Source of the DNA: Polynucleobacter sp. GWA2_45_21
GTDB taxonomy: Bacteria > Pseudomonadota > Gammaproteobacteria > Burkholderiales > Burkholderiaceae
DNA: 64,000 bases
Direction of reading: 5' to 3'
Assembly: GCF_001830325.1 (NCBI RefSeq)
Contig: NZ_MHZG01000001.1
Coordinates: 248,001-312,000 of the forward strand
Every line of letters starts with the position of its first letter. The first letter of the stretch is position 1. Below the pieces are notes generated by a model. The model worked only from the letters and a program-made list of their open reading frames with translations, was not told the DNA's origin and ran no database searches. Made by a program: the position numbers and the translations under genes. Below are positions 10,648 through 20,688 of this stretch, one piece after another.

Positions 10648-13371
10648 TTAGGCATCACCAGCTTCATCAGAATTGGAATCGACTGCTGGATCAGCTGAAA
10701 CATCTCCACCCTCACCGTCTTCACCATCATCCAAATCATTCTCATCATCCGAATCGCTTTCAGCAATGCGCTGCAAACCAGACAAACGTGTGCCTTCATC
10801 GACGTTGATCAATGTGACGCCTTGTGTTGCGCGCCCCATCTCACGAATCTCTGAAACACGGGTGCGAACCAAGATTCCGCCAGTCGTAATCAACATGATT
10901 TGATCTTCAGGGGATACCAAAGCAGCAGCGACGACTTTACCGTTACGCTCAGTTGTCTGAATCGCGATCATGCCTTTAGTGCCACGACCATGACGGGTGT
11001 ATTCACCAATTGGAGTGCGCTTACCAAAACCATTTTCTGTTGCAGTCAATACGCTACTTGGAATGGCAAGGCCATTTGCATCAACCACAACTGCTTCTGC
11101 ACCTTCAGCAGCTTCAGCCGGGGCAACCAACATGGCGATGACTTGATGACCCTCACCCAAATTCATACCGCGCACACCACGTGCCGTACGACCCATTGGG
11201 CGAACATCATTCTCATCAAAGCGGACTGCTTTACCAGCGTCAGAGAACAACATCACATCATGCTGACCATCAGTAATTGCGGCCCCAACTAAGAAGTCGT
11301 TTTCGTTTAAATCGACAGCAATAATTCCGGCCTTACGTGGATTTGAGAAGTCAGACAAACGTGTCTTCTTCACGGTACCCAGGCTGGTTGCCATAAAGAC
11401 GTAATGATCATCTTGATATCCCTTAATCGGGAGAATCACAGTAATCTTTTCGCCTTCAATCAATGGGAACATATTGACGATCGGCTTGCCACGTGAGTTG
11501 CGGCTACCTTGTGGAACCTCCCACACTTTGAGCCAATACATACGTCCGCGATCAGAGAAGCACAGAATGATGTCGTGCGTGTTCGCAACGAAGAGTGTTT
11601 CAATCCAATCTTCATTCTTCGTAGCTGCAGCTTGTTTGCCACGACCACCACGTTTTTGAGCGCGATATTCACTCAGAGGCTGGCTCTTCATATAGCCGGT
11701 GTTCGAAAGCGTGACCACCATATCTTGCGGAGTGATCAAATCTTCTGTGAACAACTCGGTTGCGTTCATTTCAATAAATGAACGACGACCAGTGTCACCA
11801 CCAGCAATACCAAACTCAGCTTGGACTTCTTTCAATTCGGACTCGATGACTTGAGTGACACGCTCCGGCTTAGCAAGTAAGTCGAGCAAATCAGAAATCT
11901 CTGCCATCACATCTTTGTACTCATTCACAATCTTGTCTTGCTCAAGGCCAGTCAAGCGTTGCAAACGCATCTGCAAAATTTCTTGCGCTTGACTATCAGA
12001 CAAACGATAGAGACCAGTAGATTGCATGCCGTACTCAGGCAATAAACCTTCAGGACGATAGGCATTGCGACCGCCCGGAGTATCCGTCTCTGCGCGTGCC
12101 AACATCTCGCGCACCATGGAAGAATCCCATGCCTTACTCATCAATTCTGACTTAGCCACCACTGGGTTTGCTGCAGCTTTAATGATGGCAATAAATTCAT
12201 CAATGTTTGCCAACGCAACTGCCAAGCCTTCTAAGACATGGCCGCGTTCACGTGCTTTGCGTAATTCAAAAATCGTACGACGCGTCACAACTTCACGACG
12301 ATGTTGTAAGAAGTACTCCAACATTTGCTTCAGATTCAATAGGCGCGGCTGGTTATCCACCAGAGCCACCATATTCATACCGAAGTTGTCTTGCAGTTGA
12401 GTGCTCTTGTACAAATTATTGAGAACTACTTCCGGCACTTCACCGCGCTTGAGCTCGATTACTACGCGCATACCTGACTTATCAGACTCATCACGCAGAT
12501 CAGAAATGCCTTCTACTTTTTTCTCATTCACTAACTCAGCAATGCGCTCGAGCAAGTTCTTTTTATTCACCTGGTAAGGCAACTCGTCAACGATGATGGC
12601 CTGACGAGCGCCCTTATCGAGGTCTTCAAAGTGGGTTTTGGCACGCATCACGACACGGCCACGGCCAGTGCGATAGCCTTCACGAACCCCTTGAACACCA
12701 TAAATAATGCCGGCGGTCGGGAAATCCGGAGCGGGAATGATCTCAATCAGCTCATCAATCGTGCATTCTGGGTTGTGTAATACATGCAAACAGGCTGTAA
12801 CCACCTCATCCAAGTTATGGGGAGGGATGTTGGTTGCCATACCCACAGCGATGCCTGAACTGCCGTTAATCAGCAAATTAGGCACTTTTGCAGGAAGAAT
12901 CAGGGGTTCTTTCTCACTACCGTCGTAATTTGGCCCGAAATCCACGGTTTCTTTGTCCAAATCGGCCAATAACTCATGGGCGATCTTACGAAGGCGGATC
13001 TCGGTATATCGCATCGCAGCAGCGTTATCACCGTCTACAGAGCCAAAGTTACCCTGTCCGTCAACCAGCATATAGCGTAGAGAGAAGTCCTGAGCCATAC
13101 GAACAATGGTGTCATACACCGCAGAATCGCCATGTGGATGGTATTTACCGATCACATCGCCAACTATACGGGCAGATTTTTTGTAAGCGCGGTTCCAATC
13201 GTTGTTTAATTCATACATAGCGAATAAAACACGTCGGTGAACCGGCTTCAGGCCGTCACGCACGTCTGGCAGGGCTCTGCCGACAATGACGCTCATTGCG
13301 TAGTCCAAATAGGACCGCCGCATTTCGTCTTCGAGGGATATTGGTAGTGTTTCTTTAGCGGCTTGTTCCAT
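10648..13371 (-). CDS. gyrA: DNA gyrase subunit A
   Basis: Breakage-reunion subunit of gyrase, introducing negative supercoils with GyrB. The catalytic tyrosine is in [11 protein letters not shown] (about residue 121), and the quinolone-resistance region reads [11 protein letters not shown], so both usual resistance positions (Ser and Asp) look wild type. The C-terminal domain carries the GyrA box QKRGGRGK (about residue 560) and six beta-pinwheel blades. After the last blade comes a strongly acidic Asp/Glu/Ser tail of roughly 40 residues, encoded near 10650-10770. Length 907. First gene of the minus-strand run gyrA-serC-pheA-hisC-tyrA-aroA-cmk. Confidence 0.97.
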   Translation of the reverse strand: MEQAAKETLPISLEDEMRRSYLDYAMSVIVGRALPDVRDGLKPVHRRVLFAMYELNNDWNRAYKKSARIVGDVIGKYHPHGDSAVYDTIVRMAQDFSLRYMLVDGQGNFGSVDGDNAAAMRYTEIRLRKIAHELLADLDKETVDFGPNYDGSEKEPLILPAKVPNLLINGSSGIAVGMATNIPPHNLDEVVTACLHVLHNPECTIDELIEIIPAPDFPTAGIIYGVQGVREGYRTGRGRVVMRAKTHFEDLDKGARQAIIVDELPYQVNKKNLLERIAELVNEKKVEGISDLRDESDKSGMRVVIELKRGEVPEVVLNNLYKSTQLQDNFGMNMVALVDNQPRLLNLKQMLEYFLQHRREVVTRRTIFELRKARERGHVLEGLAVALANIDEFIAIIKAAANPVVAKSELMSKAWDSSMVREMLARAETDTPGGRNAYRPEGLLPEYGMQSTGLYRLSDSQAQEILQMRLQRLTGLEQDKIVNEYKDVMAEISDLLDLLAKPERVTQVIESELKEVQAEFGIAGGDTGRRSFIEMNATELFTEDLITPQDMVVTLSNTGYMKSQPLSEYRAQKRGGRGKQAAATKNEDWIETLFVANTHDIILCFSDRGRMYWLKVWEVPQGSRNSRGKPIVNMFPLIEGEKITVILPIKGYQDDHYVFMATSLGTVKKTRLSDFSNPRKAGIIAVDLNENDFLVGAAITDGQHDVMLFSDAGKAVRFDENDVRPMGRTARGVRGMNLGEGHQVIAMLVAPAEAAEGAEAVVVDANGLAIPSSVLTATENGFGKRTPIGEYTRHGRGTKGMIAIQTTERNGKVVAAALVSPEDQIMLITTGGILVRTRVSEIREMGRATQGVTLINVDEGTRLSGLQRIAESDSDDENDLDDGEDGEGGDVSADPAVDSNSDEAGDA

Positions 13372-13530
13372 TTAGAAATAATATCATTTTGATGACTGAT
13401 AGCCCCTATGCTAAGATTCTGTCAGTTTGTACGAAATTGAGATGTGTCGCTTTGCGGTTTTTGCTTCAAAGTAGGGCGAATTACATTTAAGTTTGACTTT
13501 AATTAAAAAAGAGATTTTTGAGGACTAAAA

Positions 13531-14100
13531 ATGAACAAAACCCTAAAAGTGTTGTTAGCTTCTGTTGTTACTGTTTCTGCTTCTGCAGCAATGGCTTCTG
13601 ATAACTGGGAAAACAGCTCTGGCTTGAACTGGAAAAACGGCGACGGCACATTGTGCTGGCGTGATAACAACTGGACTCCTGCTACTGCAGCTCCTGGTTG
13701 CGATGGCTACTTAACAGCTAAAAAAGCTTCTGGTGTAAGCCAAAGCAAGATCACTTTGCAAGCTGACACACTTTATGACTTCAACAAGTCTGACTTGAAG
13801 CCAGAAGGTAAAGCTACTTTAGACAAAATCGCTAAAGACTTAAGCAAGATCAAATTAGAAGTAATTATTGCTGTTGGTAACACCGATAGCGTTGGTACTG
13901 ATGCTTACAACATGGCTCTCGGCCAGCGTCGTGCTCAGTCCGTTAAGGCTTACTTGGTAAGCAAAGGTGTTGACGGTAGCCGTATTTACACAGAATCAAA
14001 AGGCAAGAGCAATCCAGTTGCATCAAATGCAACTGCTGAAGGCCGCGCTAAGAACCGCCGTACTGACATCGAAGTTGTTGGTACAGCTAAAGTTAAGTAA
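13531..14100 (+). CDS. OmpA-family outer membrane / peptidoglycan-associated protein
   Basis: A 189-residue envelope protein. Residues 1-22 form a signal peptide ending AMA-SDN with no lipobox cysteine. A short segment with two cysteines follows, then an OmpA-like C-terminal domain (about residues 75-180) with TLYDFNKSDLKPEG and the peptidoglycan-binding NTDSVGTDAYN / LGQRRAQSVKAYL and GRAKNRRTDIEV motifs. The large N-terminal beta barrel of classical OmpA is missing; short forms like this are common in betaproteobacteria. It lies divergently from gyrA with a 160-base gap, has a GAGG ribosome site 8-9 bases before the ATG, and ends at a strong terminator, so it is monocistronic and probably abundant. 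Confidence 0.92.
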   Translation: MNKTLKVLLASVVTVSASAAMASDNWENSSGLNWKNGDGTLCWRDNNWTPATAAPGCDGYLTAKKASGVSQSKITLQADTLYDFNKSDLKPEGKATLDKIAKDLSKIKLEVIIAVGNTDSVGTDAYNMALGQRRAQSVKAYLVSKGVDGSRIYTESKGKSNPVASNATAEGRAKNRRTDIEVVGTAKVK

Positions 14101-14115
14101 TTCTTTTTTACTTGT

Positions 14116-14144
14116 AAAAAAGCCCGGTTCTGCCGGGCTTTTTT
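14116..14144 (+). terminator. Rho-independent terminator after the OmpA-family gene
   Basis: AAAAAAGCCCGG and CCGGGCTTTTTT pair around TTCTG. The poly-A and poly-T flanks allow bidirectional function, but only the plus-strand gene needs it. Confidence 0.92.
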
Positions 14145-14199
14145 ATTTCCGCTATATTCGTAATTCCTTTATCTCCGGCACACATTGTGCCCTCACCCT

Positions 14200-14889
14200 A
14201 TGAACGTCGATCAATCTGAAATCGCTAAATTCAGCGCTCTAGCCCATCGCTGGTGGGATCCCGAGAGTGAATTCAAGCCCTTGCATGCCATCAACCCATT
14301 GCGCCTGAACTGGATCAAGACCTTTGTCGACCTTCATGGCAAGAAAGTATTGGATGTGGGTTGTGGTGGCGGGATTCTAGCGGAGTCTATTGCCCAATCA
14401 GGCGCCGATACCTGCGGAATTGATTTGTCAGAAAAAGCTCTCAAAGTAGCTGAATTACATGCACTTGAAGTAGGCGCCACTCTCCAATACCGCTCTATTT
14501 CAGCTGAAGCGCTGGCTGTGGAAGAGCCAGGGCAGTATGACGTTGTGACTTGCATGGAGATGCTAGAGCATGTCCCTGACCCGGCTTCAGTCGTTCAGGC
14601 CTGTGCAAAGCTCTGTAAGCCAGGTGGCACCCTCTTTTTTAGCACCCTAAACCGTAGCCCTAAGTCCTACTTATTTGCCATTATTGGCGCCGAATACGTC
14701 CTCCGCCTGCTACCAAAAGGTACCCACGAATACGCTAAATTCATCAAACCTTCTGAATTAGTCGCATTTACTCGCCAAGCAGGCTTAGAAATGATTGGCA
14801 TGAAAGGTATGAGCTATAACCCTCTCACTCAAGTCTATAGCTTGGGTGATGATGTTGATGTGAACTACATGATTGCCGTACGTAAATGA
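14200..14889 (+). CDS. ubiG: Ubiquinone biosynthesis O-methyltransferase
   Basis: SAM-dependent enzyme that methylates two hydroxyl groups in ubiquinone synthesis. The 229-residue protein begins [20 protein letters not shown], the UbiG signature. Motif I is [13 protein letters not shown] (about residues 50-62), and EMLEHVPDP and [17 protein letters not shown] follow. The ATG at 14200 is preferred over an upstream TTG because homology-like sequence starts there, although no clear ribosome site is seen. The stop overlaps the gph start (ATGA), so the two are translationally coupled. Confidence 0.95.
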   Translation: MNVDQSEIAKFSALAHRWWDPESEFKPLHAINPLRLNWIKTFVDLHGKKVLDVGCGGGILAESIAQSGADTCGIDLSEKALKVAELHALEVGATLQYRSISAEALAVEEPGQYDVVTCMEMLEHVPDPASVVQACAKLCKPGGTLFFSTLNRSPKSYLFAIIGAEYVLRLLPKGTHEYAKFIKPSELVAFTRQAGLEMIGMKGMSYNPLTQVYSLGDDVDVNYMIAVRK

Positions 14890-15563
14890 GTAGCGGGTTA
14901 GCAAGCCCTTACAAGGGTGTCTTTTTTGACTTGGATGGCACGTTAGCTGATACCGCCCCAGACCTTGTGGCAGCAGCCAATCAGCTTCTCATCGCCCGTA
15001 ATCTTCCTCCCAAGTCATATGAGGTCTTACGCCCCTGCGCCTCTGCAGGAGCCCGTGGCTTAATTGGGGGTGCATTTGGAATCAACCCTGAGCACCCAGA
15101 CTTTATTCCGCTGCGAGATGAATTTTTCAGGAATTATGAAAAAGCACTCTTGGTCAACAGCGTGATTTTTGACGGCGTTGACCACCTCTTAGATCAATTG
15201 GATGAAGCAAAGCTCCCTTGGGGCATTGTGACTAACAAAAGTGAACGCTTTACCCATCCACTGACAGACCTCATGGGACTTCGTCAAAGAGCAGTCTCTA
15301 CAGTTTGTGGTGATACCACCCCACACTCAAAACCCCACCCAGAACCCATTCTTCACGCAGCCAGAATCGCCAATATCGATCCCAGTAAATCAGTCTATGT
15401 TGGCGATGACATCCGGGACATCATTGCCGGTAAAGCTGCAGGCATGATGACTATCGCAGCAGCCTACGGCTATTGCGGCTGCGAGGAACCCCCAGAAGCC
15501 TGGGGCGCAGATTATCTTGTACGCCACCCAAAAGAATTACTCCAAATCATCTTCCCGCAGTAG
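14886..15563 (+). CDS. gph: Phosphoglycolate phosphatase (HAD family)
   Basis: HAD-superfamily hydrolase of 225 residues that removes phosphate from 2-phosphoglycolate or a similar small substrate. HAD motif I is [15 protein letters not shown] (about residues 13-27), motif II TNKSE, motif III around KPHPEP, and motif [11 protein letters not shown] cap domain lies between motifs I and II. It starts within the ubiG stop codon, the usual ubiG-gph pairing of beta- and gammaproteobacteria. Substrate is inferred from the family; related enzymes act on N-acetylmuramate phosphate. Confidence 0.9.
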   Translation: MSSGLASPYKGVFFDLDGTLADTAPDLVAAANQLLIARNLPPKSYEVLRPCASAGARGLIGGAFGINPEHPDFIPLRDEFFRNYEKALLVNSVIFDGVDHLLDQLDEAKLPWGIVTNKSERFTHPLTDLMGLRQRAVSTVCGDTTPHSKPHPEPILHAARIANIDPSKSVYVGDDIRDIIAGKAAGMMTIAAAYGYCGCEEPPEAWGADYLVRHPKELLQIIFPQ

Positions 15564-15596
15564 GGCTAAATCGCTAATCTGCAAGTTATCCAGCAA

Positions 15597-15617
15597 TTTA
15601 AGGCTAAGAGCCTTAAA
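15597..15617. promoter_or_regulatory. Perfect 9-bp dyad upstream of ssrA
   Basis: TTTAAGGCT and AGCCTTAAA flank AAG, 26 bases before the tmRNA 5' end. TAAAAT at 15614-15619 overlaps the right arm and resembles a -10 box. There is no T run, so it is not a typical terminator for gph. Operator or weak terminator remain possible. Confidence 0.45.
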
Positions 15618-15642
15618 ATAGAACCTCCAATGCATGCATTCT

Positions 15643-16001
15643 GGGACCGACATGGTTTCGACGTGGGTTACAAAGCATCAAGGGCATACCGAGGACCCGT
15701 TATCTCGTAAATCAATGGGAATGTAATAACTGCAAACGACGAACGTTTCGCACTAGCCGCTTAATTGCGGTTGCCCCTGAACTGACTCTCTCTTGGGTCA
15801 GCTAGCGCAAGCTAGATCAGGGTCATTTACAAGAGATAAGATCATTTCATGTCACGGGGAATGGTTCGAAAACTTAGTGAATCGCCAGCGTGGAACATGT
15901 CAGTCTGTGACTAGCTAGCTAAATTAAATGACATGACTAAGTATGTAGAACTTGTTGTAGAGGATTTGCGGACGCGGGTTCGATTCCCGCCGGTTCCACC
16001 A
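15643..16001 (+). ncRNA. ssrA: Transfer-messenger RNA (tmRNA), one-piece
   Basis: Rescues stalled ribosomes by trans-translation with SmpB. The 5' end GGGACCG pairs with CGGTTCC at the 3' end to form the tRNA-like acceptor, and CCA is encoded at 15999-16001. The 5' GACATGGTTTCGACGTGGG block and the 3' T-arm GCGGGTTCGATTCCCGC are typical. The tag frame at 15732-15764 encodes ANDERFALAA and ends in TAA. Domain order is standard, so this is not the split two-piece form known from some betaproteobacteria. Confidence 0.96.
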
Positions 16002-16023
16002 TTTTGAAGTACGTAACAGTCTA

Positions 16024-16049
16024 ACGCCACCCACTAGGGTGGCGTTTTT
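16024..16049 (+). terminator. Rho-independent terminator after ssrA
   Basis: ACGCCACCC and GGGTGGCGT pair around ACTA and are followed by TTTTT. It lies just before the convergent ilvD-like stop codon. Confidence 0.9.
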
Positions 16050-16052
16050 CTT

Positions 16053-17804
16053 TTAGCGCTTCGGTGTTTTTCCTGCCATCTTCACTGCTCTCAGAAAATC
16101 AAAGTCCACACCTTTGTCTGCTTGCGTAACTGTATCTAAGAATAGCTTTAGATAGCCGCGCTCTGCAGTGGGCTCGACTACTGGATTATCTTTTGCGCGC
16201 TTAGCCAATTCTTCTTCTGAGACTAGCAAACTAATCTCGCGATTCTTCACACTCAAACGAATGCGGTCACCATTTTTTACATATGCGAGTGGCCCACCAA
16301 CTGCGGCTTCTGGAGTCACGTGTAAGACGATCGTTCCAAATGCTGTGCCACTCATGCGGCCATCAGAAATACGCACAATATCTTTTACACCAGCACGCGC
16401 AAGCTTCATCGGAATCGGAATATATCCCGCTTCAGGCATGCCTGGCGCACCTTTGGGACCAATATTTTTTAGCACCAAAATATCATCTGCAGTGACATCT
16501 AAATCAGGGCTATCAATTCGATTGGCAAGATCTTCAGAATTCTCAAAGATAACTGCTCTACCCTCATGCTCCATCAATTTTTCGTGAGCCGCTGACTGTT
16601 TGATGATGGCGCCACCAGGCGCTAAATTGCCATGCAATACGGCAATACTGCCACGGGGATAAATTGGATTGCTAAACGGGCGCACTACATCTTGTTTAAA
16701 GCTGGGTGGGGCGGCATCAATTTCTTCACCCAAGGTACGACCTGTTACCGTCATTGCATCTAACTTTAATAATGGTTTTAGCTCACGGAGCAAGGTGGTC
16801 ATACCACCAGCATCATGAAAGTTCTCCATGTAGTGATCACCGGAAGGCTTGAGATCAACTAGAACCGGGGTTTCATCACCCATCTTATCGAGTGCGTCCA
16901 AGTCAATCTCGAGCCCCATGCGGCCAGCAATAGCAGCTAAGTGAACAATGCCGTTGGTTGATCCACCAATCGCTAACAACACACGCATGGCGTTTTCAAA
17001 TGCATCGGCGGTGAGCACCTTATCAATAGTTAAGCCATCTTTTGCCATTTGGACTGCACGTGTGCCCGTCTCTTCTGCAATCCGAATGCGGTCTGCAGTG
17101 ACCGCAGGTGGCGTTGCACCGCCTGGCACAGTCATTCCCAATGCTTCAGAGATACAGGCCATGGTGCTAGCGGTACCCATTACAGAGCAAGTGCCAACAC
17201 TCGCTACCAATTGATCATTCACCTCATCTTTTTCAACTTCATCAATTTCACCGGCGCGGAATTTTCCCCAATAGCGGCGGCAGTCTGTACAGGCGCCCAC
17301 ACGCTCACTACGATGAGACCCCGTTAACATTGAGCCGGTAATTAACTGAATTGCTGGCAAGCCTGCAGAGGCTGCACCCATCATTTGAGCTGGCACAGTC
17401 TTATCGCAACCACCAATCATGACCACTGCATCCATCGGTTGAGCGCGGAGCATCTCTTCCGTATCCATGGACATGAGATTGCGCAAATACATACTGGTTG
17501 GCGCAGCAAAACTCTCATGAATGGAGATGGTTGGGAAGTCCATTGGCAATCCACCCGCCAACATCACACCCCGTTTCACAGCCTCAATTAATTGCGGCAT
17601 ATTGCCATGACATGGGTTGTAGGAGCTTCCCGTATTAATGATGCCAATGACAGGACGATCTAAGACGCTATTGGTATAGCCAGCCCCTTTAATGAATGCC
17701 TTACGCAAAAATAAAGAGAAGCCTTTATCGCCATAACTTGTTAAGCCCTTACGCAAGCCACTTTCAGGAGTTTGATTTTTGTCTTTATTGTTATTGCTTG
17801 TCAT
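16053..17804 (-). CDS. IlvD/Edd-family dehydratase, aldonate-type
   Basis: Fe-S dehydratase of 583 residues that removes water from a 2,3-dihydroxy acid. Cluster cysteines are predicted at C64 (NPCHGN), C133 (GGCDKT) and C206 (GTCSVMG). The spacing and the ERVGACTDC...FRAGEI stretch recall the pentonate dehydratases (L-arabinonate / D-xylonate type) as I remember them more than housekeeping dihydroxy-acid dehydratase. The start is the ATG at 17804; in-frame codons upstream lack a family-like sequence. It stands alone, divergent from a VOC protein, with no ilv genes near. Branched-chain amino acid synthesis is the alternative role. Confidence 0.8.
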   Translation of the reverse strand: MTSNNNKDKNQTPESGLRKGLTSYGDKGFSLFLRKAFIKGAGYTNSVLDRPVIGIINTGSSYNPCHGNMPQLIEAVKRGVMLAGGLPMDFPTISIHESFAAPTSMYLRNLMSMDTEEMLRAQPMDAVVMIGGCDKTVPAQMMGAASAGLPAIQLITGSMLTGSHRSERVGACTDCRRYWGKFRAGEIDEVEKDEVNDQLVASVGTCSVMGTASTMACISEALGMTVPGGATPPAVTADRIRIAEETGTRAVQMAKDGLTIDKVLTADAFENAMRVLLAIGGSTNGIVHLAAIAGRMGLEIDLDALDKMGDETPVLVDLKPSGDHYMENFHDAGGMTTLLRELKPLLKLDAMTVTGRTLGEEIDAAPPSFKQDVVRPFSNPIYPRGSIAVLHGNLAPGGAIIKQSAAHEKLMEHEGRAVIFENSEDLANRIDSPDLDVTADDILVLKNIGPKGAPGMPEAGYIPIPMKLARAGVKDIVRISDGRMSGTAFGTIVLHVTPEAAVGGPLAYVKNGDRIRLSVKNREISLLVSEEELAKRAKDNPVVEPTAERGYLKLFLDTVTQADKGVDFDFLRAVKMAGKTPKR

Positions 17805-17917
17805 AGGTGAATGTCTCTTATTTGGCACAATATTTTTATATCGCAAATATACTAAACTTTGCCTTAATTAACCTTTTAAGCTTTAAAACTACAGCCAAAA
17901 CAAATACAAGGACATCC

Positions 17918-18340
17918 ATGTCAACCATCCAACCCTTTCACCTTGCCTTTCCAGTTAACGATCTAGCGGCTGCTCGTACCTTTTACGGCAGCACACTAGG
18001 CTGTCCAGAAGGACGTAGTTCAGATGAATGGATTGACTTTGATTTCTTTGGACATCAACTCGTTGCACATCTTGCCCCTGAAGAATGCGGCCATGCGAGC
18101 TCAAATGAGGTTGATGGGCATCAAGTTCCGGTAAAACATTTTGGGGTTGTTCTTACGATGCCAGATTGGCATGCGTTGGCTGAAAAATTAACTCAGAGTG
18201 GCATCAAATTCATCATCGAGCCGCAAATTCGCTTTAAAGGCAAAGTTGGTGAGCAGGCCACCATGTTCTTTTTAGATCCTGCTGGCAATGCTTTGGAATT
18301 CAAAGCATTCGAAGATCCAAGCCAGCTATTTGCAAAATAA
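17918..18340 (+). CDS. VOC (glyoxalase/bleomycin-resistance) family protein
   Basis: A 140-residue vicinal-oxygen-chelate protein with two beta-alpha-beta-beta-beta units: [21 protein letters not shown] at the start and [15 protein letters not shown] near the end. Candidate metal ligands are the first-strand His, a central HFGVV His, and the C-terminal Glu in ALEFK. The ATG at 17918 is favoured by AAGGA about 6 bases upstream. It is divergent from the IlvD/Edd dehydratase and shares its 110-base promoter region, so a link with hydroxy-acid metabolism is possible but unproven. Substrate unknown. Confidence 0.82.
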   Translation: MSTIQPFHLAFPVNDLAAARTFYGSTLGCPEGRSSDEWIDFDFFGHQLVAHLAPEECGHASSNEVDGHQVPVKHFGVVLTMPDWHALAEKLTQSGIKFIIEPQIRFKGKVGEQATMFFLDPAGNALEFKAFEDPSQLFAK

Positions 18341-18368
18341 TTGGCTTGGATAATTGAGCTATCAATTT

Positions 18369-20426
18369 TTAAAAGAATTGGTAGCTCATCCCCGCCTGAA
18401 AGTTTAAGGGTGCACCAGCAAATATCCCATCCGGACTTCTGCTAGAAATATAACGTCGATTCAAGAGGTTGTTGACCACCCCAAAGATTTTTAAAGATTT
18501 ATTCACCTCATAATTTGCACTCCAATTCACAGTGGTGATCGAAGGGATCTCACCTAAAGTACCAATTGCGTTTTGAATTACAGTGTTCGCGGAATCCGCA
18601 TATTGGGATGACAGGTAATTCAGGCTTAGCAATGTTTTAAAACCATTCGCCTGATAATTAACCCCTAGGTTTGAAACCAACTTTGCGGTGTATGGAATTC
18701 GATTTCCATCGGCGCCCATAGACGAATTTCCGACAAACTTTGCAACGGGAATATAAGTCAGATTTCCATTGATGCCCCATCCTGTATCTAGTTGATACCC
18801 CAAAGCTAGCTCCGTACCTTGATGCAAACTCTTGCCACCATTTGCTTTAGAAATGCCTGAAGCAAGACTTTGATGCACAATCTGATTGCTAAAGTTCATA
18901 CTAAAAACAGCCGCGTCATATGTGAATCCGGCATTCTTACCGCGCAAACCGAACTCAATATTGGTGGAGCGCTCCGGATCTAATTGCTGATCTACACCCT
19001 TTTCACTAATGGCAGTTGCAAGTTGTGCCGGCGCAAACCCTTTGTAAATACTGGAATAAATCTGTAGCTCAGGTTCAATCTGCCAAGTTGCTCCAATTTG
19101 AGGAACGTATTCGAGGTTTTTAGTGCTTCCCGAGGCATTTGTGATGACGTTGTTTCTACTCTGCCTATAGCTCTCAAGTCGCAACCCAGGAATAACAGCT
19201 ACGTTCTTGCTCAGCAGAAAACGATTCTGAAGATACATGGCCATTGAGTTAGCCTTATTTTCCTCGTGACCTAGAACGCTCCCTGACTTCACAAAACTAG
19301 TTGAGCCCACCATTTGGTTAATTTGCGACTCAGTATGTAAACGTATTCCAAACTCAAGTTCATTATCAATCCCCATAGCATTAAAGGATTGATTTAAGCG
19401 GGAGTCCATTCCCAACATTTGGAATTCACGATTGCGCCCGAACATGCAGTTGGCAGAGCCATTACAAGTATTAAAGACTGTTTGATCAGCATTTCGGGTG
19501 CGGATACTTTGCCGCCAATAATCACGGTCCAATTTGCTCCAATAGACCAAGGTATTTAACTTAGTGTCGGGACCAATCTCCCACGAGTGGTTTAGATCAA
19601 CTGCATTGCGTTGAGTAACAAAATAATCGTTTGGCGCTGGATTTGCTGAATACTTGCCCAGGTATTGATTTGGCCTTAAGCCAACATATGAAGTATTGAT
19701 ATTGTTGTCGTAATGGGTGTACTTCAGACTCAGCCATTGGTCTTGATCAATCGCTATCCCACCCTTAAATAAAATGTCGTACATCTTGTAGCCATTTGCC
19801 TGATAGCCATCAGATTCTGATTTGATGATATTGATCCCTGCAACTGCGCCATTAGATTCAGACTTACCGCCAGCCTCAATCTGAGCCAATCGATACCCGT
19901 AATTACCGGCTTTGCCAGAAAGCTTAAAGCCATGTTCAGGAGTCTTAGTAAGGTAGTTAATGACGCCTCCAATATTTGAAGGCCCATATTGAAGTCCAGA
20001 TGCGCCCTTAAGCACCTCTATTCCACTCATACGATCTACTGGAGGGCTGTAATAGGATGCACTCGAAATAAACAAGCTTGGATGAATTGGCGCTCCATCC
20101 TCTAAGAGCAATACTTTTTGGCTACGACTGGGATTTAAACCCCGTATTCCAATATTTGGTATGGAACCAAGTCCGCCCTCGTCCCCACGAATATTGACGC
20201 CTGGAACAGTCTTTAGAGCATCCTGAAGCGATAAGGGCTGGAGTAGCTCTAATTGCTGCTGATTAATAACATCAACCGTACCTGGAATCTTTGAGCGCGC
20301 ACTCTCATCTCGCCCCACTATATCCATTCGTGGTAACTCCACATCTTGAGCATAAGCACTCATTACCAATGTTCCTCCACAAGCCAATAGGGCGCTTGAG
20401 GCCAACGCCATTCCTTGCTGCTTCAT
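18369..20426 (-). CDS. TonB-dependent receptor (ferric siderophore or heme type)
   Basis: Outer membrane gated channel of 685 residues. A signal peptide ends near SAYAQDV. A TonB box-like region and plug domain (about residues 35-160; VDVINQQQLELLQPLSLQDALKTVPGV is the typical entry, followed by GSIPNIGIRGLNPSRSQ and VLKGASGLQYGP) come before a 22-strand barrel ending in the aromatic MSYQFF. It most resembles the FecA/FhuA-like iron receptors. The ATG at 20426 has GGAG 7 bases upstream. It is the last gene of the Fur-box-preceded set tonB-hemP-receptor; heme as ligand is suggested only by hemP. Confidence 0.88.
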   Translation of the reverse strand: MKQQGMALASSALLACGGTLVMSAYAQDVELPRMDIVGRDESARSKIPGTVDVINQQQLELLQPLSLQDALKTVPGVNIRGDEGGLGSIPNIGIRGLNPSRSQKVLLLEDGAPIHPSLFISSASYYSPPVDRMSGIEVLKGASGLQYGPSNIGGVINYLTKTPEHGFKLSGKAGNYGYRLAQIEAGGKSESNGAVAGINIIKSESDGYQANGYKMYDILFKGGIAIDQDQWLSLKYTHYDNNINTSYVGLRPNQYLGKYSANPAPNDYFVTQRNAVDLNHSWEIGPDTKLNTLVYWSKLDRDYWRQSIRTRNADQTVFNTCNGSANCMFGRNREFQMLGMDSRLNQSFNAMGIDNELEFGIRLHTESQINQMVGSTSFVKSGSVLGHEENKANSMAMYLQNRFLLSKNVAVIPGLRLESYRQSRNNVITNASGSTKNLEYVPQIGATWQIEPELQIYSSIYKGFAPAQLATAISEKGVDQQLDPERSTNIEFGLRGKNAGFTYDAAVFSMNFSNQIVHQSLASGISKANGGKSLHQGTELALGYQLDTGWGINGNLTYIPVAKFVGNSSMGADGNRIPYTAKLVSNLGVNYQANGFKTLLSLNYLSSQYADSANTVIQNAIGTLGEIPSITTVNWSANYEVNKSLKIFGVVNNLLNRRYISSRSPDGIFAGAPLNFQAGMSYQFF

Positions 20427-20510
20427 ATGCAATCTCCAGAGATATAAACAAAAAATCGCTGGCTACTTGCATATTGAAAATACGTTTGCTGGCTAAAAAG
20501 GGGTACGCAC

Positions 20511-20687
20511 TTACTTAGTCAAAATTAACTTTCCAAGTTTAGTAATGCTTAAAACATAGCGCTGATCATCATGCACAATGACGACTGACTTATTTTTTCC
20601 AAGTAAGCTTTCGCTTGATATCGCCTTGCCCCAAACTGGGTCGTAGCTTGGAGCTAATTGAGCAAGATCACTCATGCGCAGATTCAT
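20511..20687 (-). CDS. hemP: Hemin uptake protein HemP
   Basis: A 58-residue protein whose C-terminal half (SSESLLG, then VVIVHDDQRYVLSITK and LGKLILTK) matches the HemP family, small cytoplasmic proteins that positively influence heme receptor expression in several proteobacteria. The ATG at 20687 is chosen because GGAG lies 8 bases before it, inside the tonB stop region, and the family core follows; a longer frame upstream overlaps tonB. It lies between tonB and the receptor gene, the usual place. The mechanism is not established from sequence. Confidence 0.88.
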   Translation of the reverse strand: MNLRMSDLAQLAPSYDPVWGKAISSESLLGKNKSVVIVHDDQRYVLSITKLGKLILTK

Positions 20688-20688
20688 A

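Noticed and set aside
10900..11292. Open frame on the plus strand within gyrA
   Set aside because: It lies wholly inside the conserved gyrA C-terminal domain and reads as an antisense shadow with no start signal or motif.
18355..18386. Inverted repeat GAGCTATCAATT / AATTGGTAGCTC at the VOC-receptor junction, considered as a terminator
   Set aside because: No T run follows on either strand and most of the right arm codes for the last residues of the receptor, so it is not listed as a terminator.
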